From: an uncultured bacterium
Lineage (GTDB): Bacteria > Cyanobacteriota > Vampirovibrionia > Gastranaerophilales > Gastranaerophilaceae
DNA length: 64,000 nt
Assembly (NCBI GenBank): GCA_949284415.1
Contig: CASDVM010000032.1
Location: 1 to 64,000, forward strand
Direction of reading: 5' to 3'
Below are positions 62,201-64,000 of the stretch, piece by piece; the stretch's first letter is position 1, and the number at the start of each line of letters is the position of its first letter. The translations under genes and the position numbers were made by a program. The notes under the pieces were generated by a model. That model saw nothing but the letters and a program-made list of their open reading frames with translations. It did no database searches and was not told the origin of the DNA.

Positions 62201-64000
62201 GATGGACGAATATACAGATATTATGAACTCGCTGAGGGAGTTTACGGAAGCTTCGTTTGCCAATGCATCGTCAGATATAAACGGTTTGTTTGAAAAAGTT
62301 GAAGCATCTTTTGCAAATATCTTATCTAAAGAAGATTTTTCCGAATTTAAAAGAGAGCTGTCGGAATTTTTACGGACAATTACAGACAATTCTAATATAT
62401 TAAACGTTGATTCATCATTCAACAGAGAAAAACTTCAGGAAATTTCCGATAAAATCGCTGAATTGGAAATCCCTGATTATTCTTATGATCTTACACAGAT
62501 TTCATCTAAAATAGATGATTTATCTGACCTTTTTGCTAATTCTTCCGCTTCAAATTTTGAAGGGATAAGTCAAAAACTTGATGATATTAAATTAAGTTTG
62601 GAAGAAGCCAAAAAAGACGACAGTATTATCGCCAAATTAGGTGAGTTTTCGGAGCTGATAGATTCTTTAAAAAACATTATTTCAGTTTCTGCCGATGCAA
62701 ATTCATCAGTAATAGAAGAACAAATTTCACGTCTTTCGGATGGTTTGGCTAATATTGTAACAGAAGAAGATTTTACAAATTTCAGAATTGATTTCGGAGA
62801 TTTTATCCAAAAGATTTTGGATAATGCTGATGTGCTTCATTTGAACAGTGAGTCTAATAAAGAGCAGATTAATAAAATCGCGCAGAGATTGGAAGAACTT
62901 AACTATACTCAAAATTTTGAAAATTTAGACGGCAGGTTAAATGAAATCCGTACATCTTTTGAAAATAATTCTAAAATGAATTATGAAAATATTATTAATG
63001 AGATACAGAATTTGAAAGAGCTTTTGAATGAAACTCTTGCAAACAGCAATAATGCCGGAAAAGAAAATTTTGACAGGCTGAACTTTTCATTAACGGAACT
63101 CTCTGACAATATTCAAGTTCTGCTTGATATGTCATCTCACAAACCTGCTGAAATTCTGGATAAAATTTCCGAACAAATTCAAAATTCAACAGGTGCAATT
63201 TCTGAAAATGTCAATAACGGAATTAAATTAAATATAGAAGATGTAAAAGCTTCAATTTCCGGTGTTATAAATGAAATAACTTCCGTAAAAGATGATTTTA
63301 CCGGTAAAAATGATAGTTTGACATTCAGTGTTACATCAGGCTTTGACAGTGTAAAACTTTCTCTTGAAAATATTTTGACAGCTTTTAATGCTCTGAATGA
63401 TGATTTAAAAGCCGGTGCAGATGAAAATATTCAGGCTGTGTCGTCAAATATTGATGAGCTTACAGGCAAGGTTGACGAGTTGAAAGATGAAATTCATAAA
63501 TTTACATCAGATTATTCGGACAGAGTCTATACGGTTGTTAACGAAATTTCCGATAAGCTGGAAGGTATGTCTGCAGGTTTTTCTGATGATATTAATGTCA
63601 GCATAAACGAGTTAAAAAATTACCTGTCGGAATATTTTGATAATTCCCGCTCGGTATACGATGCCGATTTTCAGCAATTAAAAGACATGGGAGAAATTCA
63701 TTCAAATGAATTGAACTCAATATCAGGAAATATCACAGATTTCAGGGGGCATGTCGATGAAATTGTCCGGAGTTTAAAAGATTATATAACAGAGCTGAAT
63801 GTGGCTTCAAAATCTTCAAAATCATTGAGCGACAGCAAATTTTCCGAAAAACTTGTTTCTCTTGAGTCTGTTCTTGTTAATAATGCAGATGCTTATGAAG
63901 AAAAATTTGAACTTTTGCAGGGTAAACTGGCAGAATTTGCACAGACTGTCGAGAGCGTAAATTCTGATACCGAAACTAAAATAGTTTCATCTATTGAAGA
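59265..64000 (+). CDS. Giant coiled-coil protein with a five-copy internal repeat, 3' end outside the window
   Basis: Open for 1578 codons with no stop before the window ends. ATG 59265 (MALTVDEIAEILNTMRVENE) has AGAAAGAGA upstream. Almost the whole length is predicted helical and rich in Ser, Asp, Glu, Asn, Lys, Leu and Ile; I saw one Cys and no Trp in the segments translated. A unit of about 70 residues recurs at 253, 342, 445, 1018 and 1163: (N/S/T)(I/V)(V/L)(T/S)xxDFxxFKxxLxxF(V/L)(Q/R)xIxDN, then a heptad-like helix ending in a leucine-rich IxxL. It has no signal peptide, membrane helix or enzyme motif. It may be a cytoskeletal or scaffold protein, inferred from composition only. Long minus-strand ORFs across it are shadows. 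Confidence 0.85.
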   Translation, partial: MALTVDEIAEILNTMRVENEHNVENFEKVLTGINNKIELMADDSEATDLIKLYLSELKKIVEDKHNSANDRFKTLENSINNILSSQEQTAKTSELKDLFHVLGAGFDSFSGEFVNQTNTLQAVNEKLEQIEESVFNKGELASLLNGFASDLSEMNSGIDKSFGKIETSLEDAISEIGRLNVSEQVSAIDNKISSLSEYVNAIPSKISFSGLEQRVEYFQNIINSVREAVADVPALSAEALSDRFLELENSFKNIVTEQNFSDFKENLADFVRQISDNAVSISADINANRQKIENIFASINTLDYKNDFNAVSEKITALEDAVNGISQSSAYEIQNLGRTLSSVVTDSDFAGFKADLAGFVQKIIDNSTALNAELSRSAERIENILSTVNSLDYTDDFETVSKEISELKSALNDNLSVSESINSALGDAKNEITRKLDGFETSLSTIVTDSDFAGFKADLSDFVQKIIDNSSALNSELSYSTERIENILTTIRSLDFRDDFAGIESRINDLKETFDAGAKINYTNLSEQIAYVKEGLESGFENIDTARNTVYSDLKSQLTDILNNLDAIVKSNPQKSIDELSSLVLNLSETASVLRSGISSDIQGDYGDLKSSIGAVIANLQIVKEDIIAKNTDFYNSSSENSLLLEAKLEQQLKALDELKNKIDDAEKFDPEKIVASIQDVYTDLSGIIADLKEDSGTNYEAIKSYIEELSSTVNLIREEFLNLNGQNSNLLGVKIDSVASDINEFREEFKQSASSDVGNFSVISGNISEISEKLDGLKGSLAEDTEQNFQSVKLLLNEISAKLSSDIEQQKDLFSRSGEENTEKQLEAVRNIASDIKNIQVLISENKELFNSTVEENIKSIREYIGELSNSIYESGLESENKFNTKLEALDVLNHGFENLASSVEIGIKDVLSAVNQLDASAQNSLIQTEINAVKSLCESLLTSLNDTHRRSDELSQIISSLMEIVLKKDDINEISFKMDEYTDIMNSLREFTEASFANASSDINGLFEKVEASFANILSKEDFSEFKRELSEFLRTITDNSNILNVDSSFNREKLQEISDKIAELEIPDYSYDLTQISSKIDDLSDLFANSSASNFEGISQKLDDIKLSLEEAKKDDSIIAKLGEFSELIDSLKNIISVSADANSSVIEEQISRLSDGLANIVTEEDFTNFRIDFGDFIQKILDNADVLHLNSESNKEQINKIAQRLEELNYTQNFENLDGRLNEIRTSFENNSKMNYENIINEIQNLKELLNETLANSNNAGKENFDRLNFSLTELSDNIQVLLDMSSHKPAEILDKISEQIQNSTGAISENVNNGIKLNIEDVKASISGVINEITSVKDDFTGKNDSLTFSVTSGFDSVKLSLENILTAFNALNDDLKAGADENIQAVSSNIDELTGKVDELKDEIHKFTSDYSDRVYTVVNEISDKLEGMSAGFSDDINVSINELKNYLSEYFDNSRSVYDADFQQLKDMGEIHSNELNSISGNITDFRGHVDEIVRSLKDYITELNVASKSSKSLSDSKFSEKLVSLESVLVNNADAYEEKFELLQGKLAEFAQTVESVNSDTETKIVSSIE

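Overview
The window is a low-GC, gene-dense chromosomal segment of a Gram-negative, anaerobic, B12-using bacterium. My best guess is a gut member of Candidatus Gastranaerophilales (Melainabacteria/Vampirovibrionia, non-photosynthetic relatives of cyanobacteria). This is an inference from several features: three prepilin genes with the FTLAEVLITLGIIG signature, Lpt and MlaD-type envelope genes, a class II ribonucleotide reductase, a ferredoxin-linked 2-oxoacid oxidoreductase, and large hypothetical proteins of a kind I associate with that group. No rRNA, tRNA or CRISPR array was found.

Layout. 1-1464: two convergent, slightly overlapping surface-polysaccharide genes (RgpF-like, cut by the window edge, and a GT2). 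1634-4899: an orphan protein and nrdJ. 5066-9202: a dicarboxylate/amino acid symporter and ileS. 9558-11492: an acidic protein with YS repeats. 11778-15444: fusA, divergent from uppS and followed by rdgB. 15445-18720: an accessory zone packed with G/C-rich palindromes. It holds two DUF559 nuclease-fold genes, a short structured locus with a 26-codon hydrophobic ORF, a pilin with a divergent XRE regulator, and a perfect 108-bp tandem duplication. 18720-24548: a complete acrA-acrB-tolC type efflux operon. 24550-25534: a second XRE/pilin divergent pair. 26301-30062: trpS, then lptB-lptF/G-phosphodiester glycosidase. 30340-34326: a speB-ligA-membrane protein-SIMPL operon. 35160-39581: a 1473-residue coiled-coil protein with an Ala/Gly-rich hydrophobic block. 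39641-46764: a secreted GH13 enzyme divergent from a ROK kinase-GT9-GAF/GGDEF/HD-GYP-thiL-ispD operon. 46884-53754: an orphan protein, a third XRE regulator, a VirB10-like exported protein, plsY, a 785-residue membrane protein, punA and an rpoZ-like gene. 53850-56064: mlaD overlapping upp, then a third pilin. 56384-59085: a korDABC-type operon. 59265 to the end: a giant coiled-coil protein still open at the window edge.

The most interesting signals are: (1) the third pilin. A start codon with good promoter and Shine-Dalgarno sequence at 55167 is separated from the mature pilin by a repeat insertion and a run of nine G. Loss of one G would join both parts in one open frame, so this may be a phase-variable or recently broken pilin. 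(2) Two DUF559 genes embedded in families of palindromic repeats, resembling the RAYT/REP relationship but with a different protein family. (3) A possible type I toxin-like RNA between these repeats. (4) Three XRE regulators that each have an inverted-repeat or duplicated near-palindromic site in the adjacent divergent intergenic region, two of them facing pilins. (5) Six starts preceded by a -10 box only 4-9 nt from the ATG and no Shine-Dalgarno, suggesting leaderless transcripts. All functional statements rest on reading the translated sequence; no database search was run.
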